A stretch of 64,000 nucleotides of DNA from JABDIY01 sp963751955. GTDB lineage: Bacteria > Actinomycetota > Acidimicrobiia > Acidimicrobiales > SZUA-35. Shown here in pieces: positions 25,512-35,331 of this stretch. Location: the NCBI GenBank assembly GCA_963751955.1, contig CAVVWM010000003.1, positions 124,001 through 188,000 of the forward strand. The letters run 5' to 3'. Every line of letters begins with the position of its first letter. The first letter of the stretch is position 1. The notes beneath the pieces were generated by a model. That model made no database searches and had not been told where the DNA came from. It saw only the letters and a list, made by a program, of their open reading frames with translations. A program made the translations under genes and the position numbers.

Positions 25512-26666
25512 TCAGAGAAGTTCGCCGCTTCGCCGTTCCAGCACAAGTCCGCCCGAACCATCAAACGCAATCGCTGCCTCGCCGCGCACGAGCATTCGAA
25601 TAGGTCCACCGATGAGGTCGTTGCGCCAGCCCTCATCGATACGGCTGGTGTATCCGTCGGTGAGGAAATTCTCCACATCGGTTCGAGTGGCAAGCGTCGC
25701 CGGATCCAGTTGGGCGTCGCGAGCAACCTGAGAGACCCATGACGTGACGAGGGAGACAACGGGACGTAACGCCCGATCCAACTCGGCTCCCCGGGGTTTG
25801 ATCGGTTGAGGTGTGTCGAGGTTTTGACTTTGCGCAACGACTGCGAGGATTTCGGGTCCAACCTGCCCACCGGTGTGTCGCCCATCCACTCCTCTGATCG
25901 CCTTGAGCTCCTGAGGTGTCCGAGGCGCACGTTGGGCAATGCCGACGAGCGCCATATCGCTGAGGACTGAACGCAGCGGTACATCGATGTCGGCCGCTCG
26001 AGAGTCCCGCCATGCCACAAGCTCGAGCGCAACACCAAGGGCTCGGCCCTTGAGGTTGCGTGCCTCCTTGATTCGCCGCAAGGACTCTACCGGGGTGCGT
26101 TGGTATGTTGCCGCAGCCAACATTTTCTGGCACTCGTCCTCAGCCCATTCAATGCGGCCGCGTTCGTCGAGCTGAGTTGTGAGTTTGTCCGCAACTGACA
26201 ACAGGTGCTCTACATCGGCCGCAGCATATGACAGCTGATCTGGACTGAGGGGCCGTCGCAACCAATCGGTCAGGCGGTCACCCTTCTTCAGCTGCACTCC
26301 CTCATATCGACTCAGGAGCGTCGCCAGTGACGCCGAAGCCAAACCGACGAACCCAGCCGCGACCTGTGTATCGAAAAGCTTCTGAGGAAGCACTCCACAG
26401 GAGCGGAGCATCACTTCGAGGTCCTGGGATGCGGCGTGCATTATGCAGAGCCGGCTGGAATCGAGGAGAGCAGATAGAGGCTGGAGATCCACCTCCAGCG
26501 GGTCGATCAAAACCAGATCGTCACGGGTAGCCATTTGCACCAATGCGACCTGGGGGTAGAACGTCTTCTCGCGGTGGAACTCGGTGTCGATGGCGTAACG
26601 ATCGCTAGCCAGCGCCCGTTCGATGAAGATCTCCAGACCGGCGGCGGTTGTAATCGGTTGGTGCAA
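25512..26666 (-). CDS. rnd: ribonuclease D
   Basis: 3'-5' exoribonuclease of the DEDDy family, 384 residues. Exo I is AIDTEFHRE (D and E, residues about 24-32). Exo II is HAASQDLEV (about 77-85). Exo III is SYAAADVEHL (Y and D, about 145-154). One or two HRDC-type helical domains follow (LVAWRDSRAADIDVPLRSVLSD is typical). It starts at TTG 26666, eight bases after TAGAGT on the minus strand. It lies at the end of a minus-strand run with mobA and the DUF3151 gene. Confidence 0.92.
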   Translation of the reverse strand: MHQPITTAAGLEIFIERALASDRYAIDTEFHREKTFYPQVALVQMATRDDLVLIDPLEVDLQPLSALLDSSRLCIMHAASQDLEVMLRSCGVLPQKLFDTQVAAGFVGLASASLATLLSRYEGVQLKKGDRLTDWLRRPLSPDQLSYAAADVEHLLSVADKLTTQLDERGRIEWAEDECQKMLAAATYQRTPVESLRRIKEARNLKGRALGVALELVAWRDSRAADIDVPLRSVLSDMALVGIAQRAPRTPQELKAIRGVDGRHTGGQVGPEILAVVAQSQNLDTPQPIKPRGAELDRALRPVVSLVTSWVSQVARDAQLDPATLATRTDVENFLTDGYTSRIDEGWRNDLIGGPIRMLVRGEAAIAFDGSGGLVLERRSGELL

Positions 26667-26672
26667 GATCTT

Positions 26673-27281
26673 CTACTCTAGGCCGCCTGCAGATTCGACC
26701 AGACGGTCGAGCTCAGCGGGGTCATCGGCATCAGCAACCTGGGATCGATCAACCTCCACCAATTCGTACGAGCCTAGGTCGAGCACGGCTGTCATTCGGC
26801 GTTGACCAGACCGAAGAAGGTCATGGATCCCGGCGGCCCACTGGGTGGGCCAGCAACCGAGGATCGGGTGCGGTTCACCACCGATCGATCCAACCGCAGC
26901 TGTGGAGTTGTCGCCTCCCCGGATGAGAGCTCGTACCACCAAATCGGTGATGCCCGGCATGTCGCAGGGGACCACGACAACCCGCTCCACACCTGATGCC
27001 CAGGTCAATGCAGTCCAGAGGCCACCGAGGGGTCCTTGGCCCGGTAGACGATCCGGAATGGAGGGAATCGACAAGATCGCCGACGCCTCGGGCGATCCGC
27101 CGATCAGGACGACCGGGTCCGTTCCCGCCGCTCTCAAAGCCGAGACCGCCACACCGGCCAGCGGACCGCGAGGGGTCTGTGCAATCGACTTGTCCGACCC
27201 GAAACGGCGGGAGGAACCACCGGCGAGGATGGCAGCCGCCAGCGGGGGGCGTCTGCTCAGTCCAGCTCGGACGGGGGCCAT
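26673..27281 (-). CDS. mobA: molybdenum cofactor guanylyltransferase-like NTP transferase (MobA)
   Basis: A 202-residue nucleotidyltransferase. The nucleotide-binding loop is AAILAGGSSRRFGSDK near residues 16-31. PGQGPLGGLWTAL and VVVPCDMPGITDLVV (metal-binding Asp) follow. This is the MobA/MocA fold, which adds GMP or CMP to molybdopterin. No molybdenum enzyme or other mob gene is in the window, so the exact NTP and acceptor are not settled. It overlaps the end of the DUF3151 gene by 25 bases, which suggests co-transcription. Confidence 0.82.
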   Translation of the reverse strand: MAPVRAGLSRRPPLAAAILAGGSSRRFGSDKSIAQTPRGPLAGVAVSALRAAGTDPVVLIGGSPEASAILSIPSIPDRLPGQGPLGGLWTALTWASGVERVVVVPCDMPGITDLVVRALIRGGDNSTAAVGSIGGEPHPILGCWPTQWAAGIHDLLRSGQRRMTAVLDLGSYELVEVDRSQVADADDPAELDRLVESAGGLE

Positions 27282-27697
27282 GTCGGGTCGAGTTGACGCA
27301 GAAAGACTGCGGTCCGTTCTGCCTCATCGGCCTCACCGATTTCGGTTGCGGCGACGTGAAGCCCATGAAGCGCACGCAGGAAGCCTCGATTCGTGGGGTG
27401 TTCCCAACGGACATATCCCGAGCCTCGCCAGCCGCTCTGGCGCAACGTGTCGAGTCCGCGATGGTAGCCCACGCGATAGGAGGCATATCGTTCGATCGGG
27501 TGGCGCCCCAACTCGCCCAGACGAGCCCAGCCGTCGAGGAATCGAGGGTGGTCCGCCACGATTGACGAGACAGCATCCCGGCGCTGATCCGGGTCGTCGA
27601 TCATCAACGCTTCATCTAGCCGCGACCTGATTTCTATGGTCACCTCAGGCAGGACCGTTTCGGGCGGGCCGCCAGTACCGAGATCAAGATTGGTCAC
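27257..27697 (-). CDS. DUF3151 family protein
   Basis: A 146-residue cytosolic protein of an actinobacteria-typical family with unknown function. Seen: AVSSIVADHPRFLDGWARLGEL, YASYRVGYHRGLDTLRQSGW, then EHPTNRGFLRALHGLHVAA and IGEADEAERTAVFLRQLDP, all typical of the family and tetratricopeptide-like in character. GTG 27697 is six bases after TAGGGT on the minus strand (leaderless). It helps place the window in Actinomycetota. It is the first gene of a minus-strand run with mobA and rnd. Confidence 0.85.
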   Translation of the reverse strand: MTNLDLGTGGPPETVLPEVTIEIRSRLDEALMIDDPDQRRDAVSSIVADHPRFLDGWARLGELGRHPIERYASYRVGYHRGLDTLRQSGWRGSGYVRWEHPTNRGFLRALHGLHVAATEIGEADEAERTAVFLRQLDPTWPPSELD

Positions 27698-27746
27698 GCC
27701 ATCACCCTACCTGCCCGACCCAGCGGGTCACTGAACTCGGAGACGA

Positions 27747-28688
27747 TCAGAAGCTCTCGGTCGGGCCAAGGACGGGATTGTCTCCTTCGCCAGTTGCAAG
27801 GAAGGTCCGACTCGCCTCATAGGCGGCGGTCATGAGCTCGCGTCCCTTGCCGTAATCGTCGAACCGAACCCTGGATGAACCTCCCGCAGGCAGGCGGACG
27901 ATGTCGCATCCGTCCGATATCTCGGCAAGATCTTCCTCAACCCGTTGGACCCTGGCCGTCCAATAGGCATGCATCAACGAATCGAAAGGCTTCTCCGGTT
28001 CGAGGGGGCGAGGATCGAGATGACCAACCTGAAGTATGTAGAGCTTGCGAGCACCATTGGCCACAGCCCAATCCAAGGGCAGTTCGTTCACTACGCCTCC
28101 GTCGTACAGAAGTCTGCCGTTGACGTCGACAGGTGGGTAGACAGCGGGCAGGGCTGCCGATGCCATGAGAGCCGGAATCAATGGGCCCTCATCAAACCAG
28201 TGAGCCGAGGCCAGATGAGCATCGGTCGCTACACAGGCGAACGGGATCCGAAGCTCGGAGAAGGTGCGGGCCGGCAGTTCTGCATACAGCAGGTCCTCGA
28301 GGAGTTTGGGATCATGAATGCTGGCCTTCTTCAATGCCATCTGGGCGATGAAGGGAAGTCGGCTGCGCGGCATCAGATCAGGTTTGCCGTCGGCAAGGTT
28401 GCTCCACAATCGGATGAGTCGATCAATGCCAGAACCTGTGGGATCCGCGGCGAAGGCGGCGCCGTTGATACCCCCCACCGAACAACCGGTGATCAGATCT
28501 GGCTTGATTCCGGCCTCGTGCAGCGCCCGCAGCATGCCAACCTGCACCGAACCGAGAACGCCGCCACCGCTCAAGACGAAGGCGACCTTTTCTTCGCCCT
28601 GAAATCTGGCCCGAGCCTCGCCGAGTCGGTCGCGCAACAGACCCCGCCGGCCAAATCCGGTGGTGAACCGCTTCGAAATCGGAGCCAT
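27747..28688 (-). CDS. patatin-like phospholipase
   Basis: Serine lipid acyl hydrolase, 313 residues. The oxyanion loop is VLSGGGVLGSVQVGML (residues about 37-52), the nucleophile elbow is GCSVGG (G-x-S-x-G), and the dyad aspartate is in LYDGGVVNELPLDWA. A helical cap region follows (LDPRPLEPEKPFDSLMHAYW). No signal peptide, so it is likely cytosolic or membrane-peripheral. ATG 28688 lies seven bases after TAGAAT on the minus strand. Natural substrate is unknown. Confidence 0.9.
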   Translation of the reverse strand: MAPISKRFTTGFGRRGLLRDRLGEARARFQGEEKVAFVLSGGGVLGSVQVGMLRALHEAGIKPDLITGCSVGGINGAAFAADPTGSGIDRLIRLWSNLADGKPDLMPRSRLPFIAQMALKKASIHDPKLLEDLLYAELPARTFSELRIPFACVATDAHLASAHWFDEGPLIPALMASAALPAVYPPVDVNGRLLYDGGVVNELPLDWAVANGARKLYILQVGHLDPRPLEPEKPFDSLMHAYWTARVQRVEEDLAEISDGCDIVRLPAGGSSRVRFDDYGKGRELMTAAYEASRTFLATGEGDNPVLGPTESF

Positions 28689-28744
28689 TGCTCAGATTCT
28701 ACATGCCGAGGGTTGCTGGGAGCAGCGCGTTCGACAGGCAAGGC

Positions 28745-30172
28745 TCATGGGCAGCGGACCATCCGGAGCGTGTCGGTTGCACCGACGGTTGCGCTGGATC
28801 CACCCAGGACGGCCACGATGTCGCCGGAACGGATGTAACCCTCTTCTTTTGCGATGCGGAGGACGTTGCTAACCGACTCGTCGTTGCTTTCGATTCTGTC
28901 GATCTTGATGGCCGTTGCACCCCAACTCATCGCAAGCTGGCGTACGGTTCGCTCCTCCGGGCTGAACCCTAGGATCGGGGCCTTGGGACGGAAGCGGGCA
29001 ATGGCTCGGACGGTGAAACCACTTCGGGAAATACAGAGGATGGCCTTGACCCCCATCTCCATGGCGGCCCGCCATGTTGCCATGGTCATGACATCGGTGA
29101 CTGCGGCATCGACCGATTGTGGTTCGATCAGTCGGTCGCGCTTGATGTGGGGGGCCCACCCTTCATAATCGAACTCTTCGTCGGCCCGCTGAGCGATCGC
29201 CGCCATGGTGGCCACAACGTTGGCAGGGTCGATTCCAACCGCCGTTTCCGCCGACAGCATCACAGCAGAGGTCCCATCAAACACTGCATTGGCCACATCG
29301 GAGGCTTCGGCCCGTGTGGGAGCCGGCGCCGTAATCATCGATTCGAGCATCTGGGTGGCGGTGATTGCCGGGCGACCCAAGGCGATGCACCGAGCGATAA
29401 TGTCCTTTTGGAGATGGGGAAGCTCATGCAATGAACACTCCGCACCCAGGTCGCCTCGGGCCACCATGACCGCACCTGAGGCGAGAATGATCCCGTCGAG
29501 ATTCTCCACCGCGGCCTTGGTTTCGATCTTGGCCACGATCAGCGGACCGCGGGGCGCTGGTTCGGTTCCTACTCGACGCACATCGTGCCCGGAGCGCACG
29601 AAGCTGAGGGCAACCATGTCGATCCCGGCACCGACGAAGGCATCGAGTAAGCGAAAGTCTTCATCGGTGGGTGTGGAGATCTTCAGCCGGTCCGATGGGA
29701 TGTGCAGGCCAGGTTTGCCCATGACATTCCCGCCATACTCGACCCGAACCTTCAGCATGTCCAGCGTTGAGCCGATGACTCTGAACACTACCGATCCGTC
29801 GCCGACCATGAGTTTATCGCCTTCGAGAACGTCGGTGAGGAGCGTGTCGTAGTCGACTGAGAGAACCTCTTCGGTGCAATCGTCTCGACCCGGCACGAGC
29901 AGCAACTCTTGACCGGTGCTCAGGTGTCGTGGGTTTTCGAAGAGACCAAGGCGTACTTTCGGGCCCGGGAGATCGGCGAGGATCGCCACGTTCTTGTTGC
30001 TCGATGCTACAACGGCCCGAATTCGGTGATACCGCTCCAGCCCATCTTCGAGCGTGCCATGGGAAAGGTTTATCCGGGCAACATCCATCCCCGCTTCGAT
30101 CATGTCTTTGAGCGTTGCTTCGTCATCGGAGGCCGGTCCGATGGAGGCGATGATCTTCGTGCGGCGGTTCAT
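28745..30172 (-). CDS. pyk: pyruvate kinase
   Basis: Glycolytic enzyme converting phosphoenolpyruvate and ADP to pyruvate and ATP. Normal length (475). Seen: TKIIASIGPASDDEATLKDMIEAGMDVARINLSHG is the N-terminal signature (quoted only in part: ARINLSHG). The metal/PEP site region VMVARGDLGAECS and the loop RPAITATQMLESMI, then NAVFDGTSAVMLSAETAVG follow. The C-terminal allosteric domain is intact (ILCISRSGFTVRAIARFRP). ATG 30172 is seven bases after TAGCGT. The catalytic lysine falls in the segment VAKIETKAAVENLDGI. Confidence 0.95.
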   Translation of the reverse strand: MNRRTKIIASIGPASDDEATLKDMIEAGMDVARINLSHGTLEDGLERYHRIRAVVASSNKNVAILADLPGPKVRLGLFENPRHLSTGQELLLVPGRDDCTEEVLSVDYDTLLTDVLEGDKLMVGDGSVVFRVIGSTLDMLKVRVEYGGNVMGKPGLHIPSDRLKISTPTDEDFRLLDAFVGAGIDMVALSFVRSGHDVRRVGTEPAPRGPLIVAKIETKAAVENLDGIILASGAVMVARGDLGAECSLHELPHLQKDIIARCIALGRPAITATQMLESMITAPAPTRAEASDVANAVFDGTSAVMLSAETAVGIDPANVVATMAAIAQRADEEFDYEGWAPHIKRDRLIEPQSVDAAVTDVMTMATWRAAMEMGVKAILCISRSGFTVRAIARFRPKAPILGFSPEERTVRQLAMSWGATAIKIDRIESNDESVSNVLRIAKEEGYIRSGDIVAVLGGSSATVGATDTLRMVRCP

Positions 30173-30250
30173 ACCTCAAACGCTAGGCGGATTCAAGTCC
30201 CATCAGCGTCATAGCACTGACTTACCTCTCGGTAGCTCTTCCATACGGGC

Positions 30251-30706
30251 TCACTGAACCAGGCTCAGCGAGTAGGTCACATTGGCGATAGCTTCGGCCT
30301 CGTCCATGTCCGGCGTCCCATCCGCGACGGCGCTGGCGACGGTGACGCGGCAGACGGCGAGCGACCGACCCAGCTTCACCAGTTCGCAATCGGCGAAGAG
30401 AACCGGCCCGAGCGGTCGGCGTAGGAAATCGATCGACAAGCTGGTGGTGACGGCGAGCGCAGCATCACCGAGGTGACCCAGGATGATTGCGTAGGAGGCG
30501 GAGTCGACCAGACCCATCAGCGTTGGACCGCTCACAGTGCCGCCAGGCCGAAGATCCTGATCGGAGACCGGGAGACGCATCCTGCAGAAACCCGGTTCGA
30601 ACTGGTCGAAACGATCCGGCGCGAAGGCATCGGCACGGTCGGGCCATGCTGACTGCATGTAGGCGTGTAGGTCGGCAGCGGCGAAAGTAAGTGATTCGAT
30701 GGACAT
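30251..30706 (-). CDS. PaaI-like acyl-CoA thioesterase (hotdog fold)
   Basis: A 151-residue hotdog-fold protein. DLRPGGTVSGPTLMGLVDSASYAIILGHLG matches the thioesterase core (central helix with the catalytic Asp in LVDSASY), followed by VTTSLSIDFLRRP and ADCELVKLGRSLAVCRVTV. Substrate unknown. ATG 30706 is chosen; a TTG at 30730 in the same frame overlaps the upstream helicase gene. The gene is coupled to the helicase by position only. Confidence 0.82.
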   Translation of the reverse strand: MSIESLTFAAADLHAYMQSAWPDRADAFAPDRFDQFEPGFCRMRLPVSDQDLRPGGTVSGPTLMGLVDSASYAIILGHLGDAALAVTTSLSIDFLRRPLGPVLFADCELVKLGRSLAVCRVTVASAVADGTPDMDEAEAIANVTYSLSLVQ

Positions 30707-30722
30707 GGATGACGAGATGCCC

Positions 30723-32522
30723 TCAACCAACGCAGTCGCACTGCACGGTCTGCTCCATTACCTTGAATTTGAACGGCGTGCTTGCCGAGAGTGTTCCACA
30801 ACCGAGGCACTGCAGTGCGAAGCCGTCTCCGGTCTGAACGATTCTCAACGGAGCTTCGCCGGTGGACAACTTCTTCTCCTTCTTCCGTTTCTTGGGCTGA
30901 AGAACTTCAGGAAGGTTGGTCAGGTCCAGCTCTCGATACGGACGCCGTTCCTCGGGCAAGGCTGCAAATCTGTTGTCAGCGGGAAGAAGTTCGGCGAAGT
31001 CTTCACCGTAAGAATCATTCCACGGCACGAAATACGCAAGCGCGTACCGCTCGGCTGGATCAGCGAGGTGAAATGCTTCAAAGAGGTCGCGAGTCGGAGA
31101 GAGAGGACCGATGCGGTTGGGTTCGTTCACCTTTTCGGGACCGGAGAACATCAGAAACTCGGCGATTTCGGAGTAGCTGTCCGGTGTAAACACTCGTGAG
31201 TCTTCGGCGATCTCTTGAATCTCGCCAACGAAGCCGTCGGCATCGGCTCCAGCGGTTGGATCCTCCATGGTGTCACTGGCGAAGATGATCACAAACCGCG
31301 CACCACTCCCCTCGCGCTTGCGGCGAAGAATCCGGCCCATGCGCTGAATCATCTGTCGGCGGGTTCGACTAGCGCTGACAACGATGCCGAGGTTTGCATC
31401 GGGCACATCGACACCCTCGTCGAGGACCTTGGGTGCCGCGACGGCTCGGAGTTGCTGGTCACGGAAGTTACTGAGGATCTGCTCGCGTTCGCGACGCGGG
31501 GTCTCACCTGTGATGATCTCGATCGTTGTGTGAGGATCGAGTCGATTGATCGCATGGTTTGCAGCGCGGACCGTTTCGGTGAAAAGCAAAGAACCGTCGC
31601 TCTGGTTGATGGGATCAGCGAAGATTCCGAGGGCTTCGTACTTGGCCTGGCTGTTTGCAACAATCTCGCGACGGCTACCAAAGGCGTCGAGGTACTCCGC
31701 TGCGGCTCGCCCATTTGGACCACCGTCATTCGCTGCGAGATACTGCACGGCGGCCAAGAAGGCACCAAAGGGACGTTGAGGCATGTCCCTGATACTTCGT
31801 AGAACCCGTCGCGAATCCACCAGCGTCTGTTCGGTTGCGATGTAGTCGGCCCGTTCAGATTCGGTAAGCGGGACCGCAACGAAGCCAACCCGAGGTTGGG
31901 CACAGACCCCATCGGCGATCGCCTCGGCAAATCCGTATCGATAACAGATGCCCCCGAAGAACGGTAGAAGCAACGTGTCAACGGCATCATCAGAACGCTG
32001 AAGCGTCGCGGTGAGCCCGAGCCGTTCGGTGTACTCCTTCATCAGGCTCTTGCGGAGAACCTTGCCCCCGAATCCATGGCACTCATCGGCGATCAGCATG
32101 CCCTCCATACCCTCGGGAGGAACGGGTTTGCGACTTGCGGCGGAGTGTCGTGTGGTGACCAGGATGTCGCAATCGGGCGGCCGATCGGTCCCACTGTCAC
32201 CCAGACGTCCGATAGCGAGTTCGGGCATGGCTTCGCTCAAACGCTCGCTCCACTGCTCCATGAGAACCCGGCTGGGAACGACGACCAGAACAAACAGACC
32301 CCTGCGAATTGCGTCTTGGGCTGCAGCGATCGCCACGTTCGTCTTGCCCGATCCGGTGACCGCCTCGATGACTCCTTGGCGTCCACAACGAAGCCAGCTG
32401 GAGAGGGCGTCGACTTGCCAACGATAGAGGAACGGCCCCCCGGAATTCTCCGCTGGGCCGACGGTCTCGGCCACCGAGGTGGCCTCCGAAGGATTTGATT
32501 GTTGGTCGGGAAGGGGGTTCAC
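30723..32522 (-). CDS. SF2 DEAD/DEAH-box-type helicase with C-terminal Cys motif
   Basis: A 599-residue ATP-dependent helicase. Motif I is EAVTGSGKTNVAI (residues about 53-65), motif Ia VVVPSRVLMEQW, motif II the DECH box in IADECHGFGG, motif III GLTATLQR, motif V VLDEGVDVPDANLGIV, and motif VI QMIQRMGRILRRKR. The C terminus ends in a Cys group (LQCLGCGTLS and a final CDCVG) that could bind zinc. The arrangement resembles XPB-like repair helicases, though nuclease domains are absent. The GTG start at 32522 has a perfect TATAAT (32535-32540 on the minus strand) 12 bases upstream. Confidence 0.87.
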   Translation of the reverse strand: MNPLPDQQSNPSEATSVAETVGPAENSGGPFLYRWQVDALSSWLRCGRQGVIEAVTGSGKTNVAIAAAQDAIRRGLFVLVVVPSRVLMEQWSERLSEAMPELAIGRLGDSGTDRPPDCDILVTTRHSAASRKPVPPEGMEGMLIADECHGFGGKVLRKSLMKEYTERLGLTATLQRSDDAVDTLLLPFFGGICYRYGFAEAIADGVCAQPRVGFVAVPLTESERADYIATEQTLVDSRRVLRSIRDMPQRPFGAFLAAVQYLAANDGGPNGRAAAEYLDAFGSRREIVANSQAKYEALGIFADPINQSDGSLLFTETVRAANHAINRLDPHTTIEIITGETPRREREQILSNFRDQQLRAVAAPKVLDEGVDVPDANLGIVVSASRTRRQMIQRMGRILRRKREGSGARFVIIFASDTMEDPTAGADADGFVGEIQEIAEDSRVFTPDSYSEIAEFLMFSGPEKVNEPNRIGPLSPTRDLFEAFHLADPAERYALAYFVPWNDSYGEDFAELLPADNRFAALPEERRPYRELDLTNLPEVLQPKKRKKEKKLSTGEAPLRIVQTGDGFALQCLGCGTLSASTPFKFKVMEQTVQCDCVG

Positions 32523-32534
32523 AGCGAACTTCGG

Positions 32535-32540
32535 ATTATA
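32535..32540 (-). promoter_or_regulatory. -10 box TATAAT for the helicase gene
   Basis: A perfect consensus -10 hexamer on the minus strand, 12 bases before the helicase GTG start. This gives a leader of only about five bases. It is the closest match to the -10 consensus noticed in the window. Confidence 0.6.
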
Positions 32541-32603
32541 TCGGCGACAAGCAGTTCTTCGTTGGCCGTGACAAGCAACCGAACGGCAACGTGGCTCAGG
32601 TTC

Positions 32604-34320
32604 TCAACACCCTCCACCGCTGGGACGGTCGGGAATGGATGGGTCGACAACCTCGATGTGAATGTGCCCGTTTGAGGGGTCGGCAGTCGTTTTGTCGATC
32701 TGAGACTCGAACGGCAGCTTGCGCACGTTGCTGCCAACCCTGGTCTGCCCGGCGATTACGCGATCACCCTTCTCAACGGCCAGACCTTCAAAGTGGAGCA
32801 CCTTCACCTCGTAACCAGGTCGTCTGTCGGGCTCGATCACCAGGTAGTGATCCTGATACTTGCAGTACAGCGTGTAGGTGCCCGCCCGCAGCACCGTTCC
32901 GGTGACTGGCGATCGGATTTCGTCCCCGGCATGGATCGCAATGTCGGCCGCGGTTCGAGATCCGTTGCCTCGATTCCGGCTTTCCATCGTCGCCACAATG
33001 GTGCTGGCCTGAGAGGGGTCCTGCTGTCGTGCACCATCGTGACCCGATTCGTGGAAACCAATGCGCTCGACCCGGTTGGCGGGATGATGAAGCTCAACCT
33101 CGCCGATTGTCGCATACGGTCCAAATGACGTTGTTGTGTATTGTCGTGGTACTTCCACATGAAAACCTGCGAATTGCCCATCGTGGGCCACGACCTCGGC
33201 GATGATCCTGTGAGAAGGCCCAACCACCGCATAGCTACAGGCTGTTCGGTCGATCGGTGGATCCTGAAGCTCGAGAGCCGAGATCGATGAATCCAGACAC
33301 TCGAGGCGGGACACCACAGCCCGTCCAACCGTCCCGATCGTTGGAGCGATGCGGCGGACAGCCTTGGAAATCGCGTCGCGATCAATGGAAGACAGGACTC
33401 TGCTCCCAAAGACGCTTCTCCCGGTCACTGCCGTGCGGAGCGCGTCGTCGGCCCAAAGGTCTGCAACTTCGACCTCGTCAATGTCAACGACGACCCCATT
33501 CGCAACGCTCACGGTGAAACTCTGATCCAGCCCCAGCTCGCTCACCAGAACCGGACATTTCGTTGTCCTACCGGTGGACCAGCAGTCGCCATCAGGTTCG
33601 ACCGAGCTGAACCGGCCGAATCGTTTCTGGACTCGATCGACCGCCGACACCAGCGCAGCCGAACGGTCCGAGATCAGAGCGGCGGTGGCTCTCTGACCGG
33701 CCAAAGCCTCGACAACGTCTACTGCTGCGGCCATTTCGATCGACGTAGCCACGGACTCCGCGACCGACGGTCGCTGATAGGGATGCTGGCCGATGAACTC
33801 CGAACTTGCCGAAACCCACCTGACCACGTCGACGCGGGTGACACCCGGTGTTTGAACGAGCTCAGTCCAGTAAGCGAACCCATCTGGGTCAGGGTTCCGT
33901 CCCAGAACGTTGCCGTAGACGATTCGAACGAACTGGTAGTCGCTGGTATCGCCATAGGTCGCACGAAACTCGGCCGATTCAGAGAAGCTGAATGCGATGG
34001 CGTCGATCGAAGCTCCTGAATCAAACTGTTCGAGCCAGTACGTGGCCCCGGAAGGGTCTGGGTCCCGGCCAAAGAATGCCCAATACAAGCGGAGAACCTC
34101 ACCGTGCCCCACGAGAAGGCGCTCTGCTTGAGGACCCAGAATGCGGTCCACTCCTGATCGAAGTACCGAAGTGACCTGTGCTTCGCTCGGCGAACCAACC
34201 GGGCTGGACGCTCCTCGGTCCAGATCTGAGCTCGCCCCGGAATCCGGTGCAGCCAGAACCGTGGCAATCAAGATTCCGAGAGCTGCAATCGTGAAGCTCC
34301 TGCCGCGCCAACTTTCCCAT
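32604..34320 (-). CDS. secreted protein with DUF4214 repeats and C-terminal M23-like domain; start region frame-disturbed
   Basis: Exported protein of about 570 residues. Two DUF4214-type units are seen (RLYWAFFGRDPDPSGATYWLEQF and VYGNVLGRNPDPDGFAYWTELV). A long middle region follows, and the C-terminal 130 residues look like an M23/lysostaphin-like peptidase fold (IAIHAGDEIRSPVTGTVLRAG; HFEGLAVEKGDRVIAGQTRVG; GHIHIEVVD). The full metal-ligand set is not evident, so it may be inactive. The main frame has only TTG 34271 as start. Removing one base near 34304 joins ATG 34320 (MGKLAR) to SFTIAALGILIATVLAA, a textbook signal peptide. I therefore propose a +1 error or mutation there. Confidence 0.68.
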
Positions 34321-34548
34321 TACAGACATGATTGCACTATCGGCCGGACCCGACGGCTCGGGAGGTCTCAGTCTCACTGGGTGAAGTTGGTTGGCCGACA
34401 CCCAAACGCGGCCTGTGTCGATCACACATTCGGGGGTCGATGGGAGACGGCTGTTTGGACACAGCATGAATCGCATCCACGTACTGGCACGGGAAGCTCG
34501 TGCCGCATCGTGCTGATGGTTGCCGCGCAATGGCTATAGCCTCGTTGC

Positions 34549-35331
34549 ATGTCTAGCAAAGACGTGTTTGATCCCAGATTCTGGACGGAGATCGAAGGAG
34601 TGCTCTTCGACCTCGACGGTGTGATCACACCCACCGCCGTTGTCCATGAACGGGCCTGGGCGGCGCTGTTCAATTGGTTCCTGACCGAACACGGCGAAGG
34701 AGCGAGGGATCGGAGCGAGTTCACCCTTGCCGACTATCACACCTACGTTGACGGCAAGCCAAGGTACGACGGCGTTCGGTCATTTCTCGCAAGCCGTGAC
34801 ATGGTACTGCCCGATGGGGATCCCACGGACGAGCCGGGAGCTGACACTGTGTGCGCTCTCGGAAATCGAAAGAACCTCGAGTTCAACGCGATCATCTCCA
34901 GCGAGGGAATTGATCCCTACGTCGGCTCTGACAGGTTGCTGAGTGCACTCGACGGTTTGGGGGTGCGGCAAGGAATCGTCTCGTCGTCCAAGAACGCTCG
35001 GCCGGTCCTCAGCGGCGCTGGGTATGCGGATCGTTTCACCGTCATCGTCGACGGTTTGGTCTCGGCCGATGTCGGGCTCGCAGGCAAACCGGCTCCAGAT
35101 GCGTTCCTCTTGGGAGCTGAATGGTTGGGAGTTGATCCCACTCGCACCGTCGTTGTAGAGGACGCTGTGAGCGGAGTGGCTGCCGGCAGGGCTGGCGGGT
35201 TCGCCTTGGTGATCGGAGTCGACCGAGGACAGGGGGCGGAGGTGCTTCTCGACAACGGCGCCGACGTGGTCGTGGAGGACCTCGGCGAACTAGTGCAGAC
35301 CGTACTCGATGCCGCCGATAGGGAATCATGA
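34549..35331 (+). CDS. pgmB: beta-phosphoglucomutase-like HAD hydrolase
   Basis: HAD superfamily phosphotransferase, 260 residues. Motif I is GVLFDLDGVITP (nucleophile and acid Asp, residues about 14-25). The cap contains DYHTYVDGKPRYDGVRSFL, a beta-phosphoglucomutase pattern. Motif II is IVSSSKNA, motif III GKPAPDAFL, and motif IV VVEDAVSGVAAG. It would turn beta-glucose 1-phosphate into glucose 6-phosphate. It overlaps by four bases the GH65 phosphorylase gene, whose product releases beta-glucose 1-phosphate, so the pair forms a phosphorolytic disaccharide pathway. ATG 34549 lies six bases after TAGCCT. Confidence 0.9.
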   Translation: MSSKDVFDPRFWTEIEGVLFDLDGVITPTAVVHERAWAALFNWFLTEHGEGARDRSEFTLADYHTYVDGKPRYDGVRSFLASRDMVLPDGDPTDEPGADTVCALGNRKNLEFNAIISSEGIDPYVGSDRLLSALDGLGVRQGIVSSSKNARPVLSGAGYADRFTVIVDGLVSADVGLAGKPAPDAFLLGAEWLGVDPTRTVVVEDAVSGVAAGRAGGFALVIGVDRGQGAEVLLDNGADVVVEDLGELVQTVLDAADRES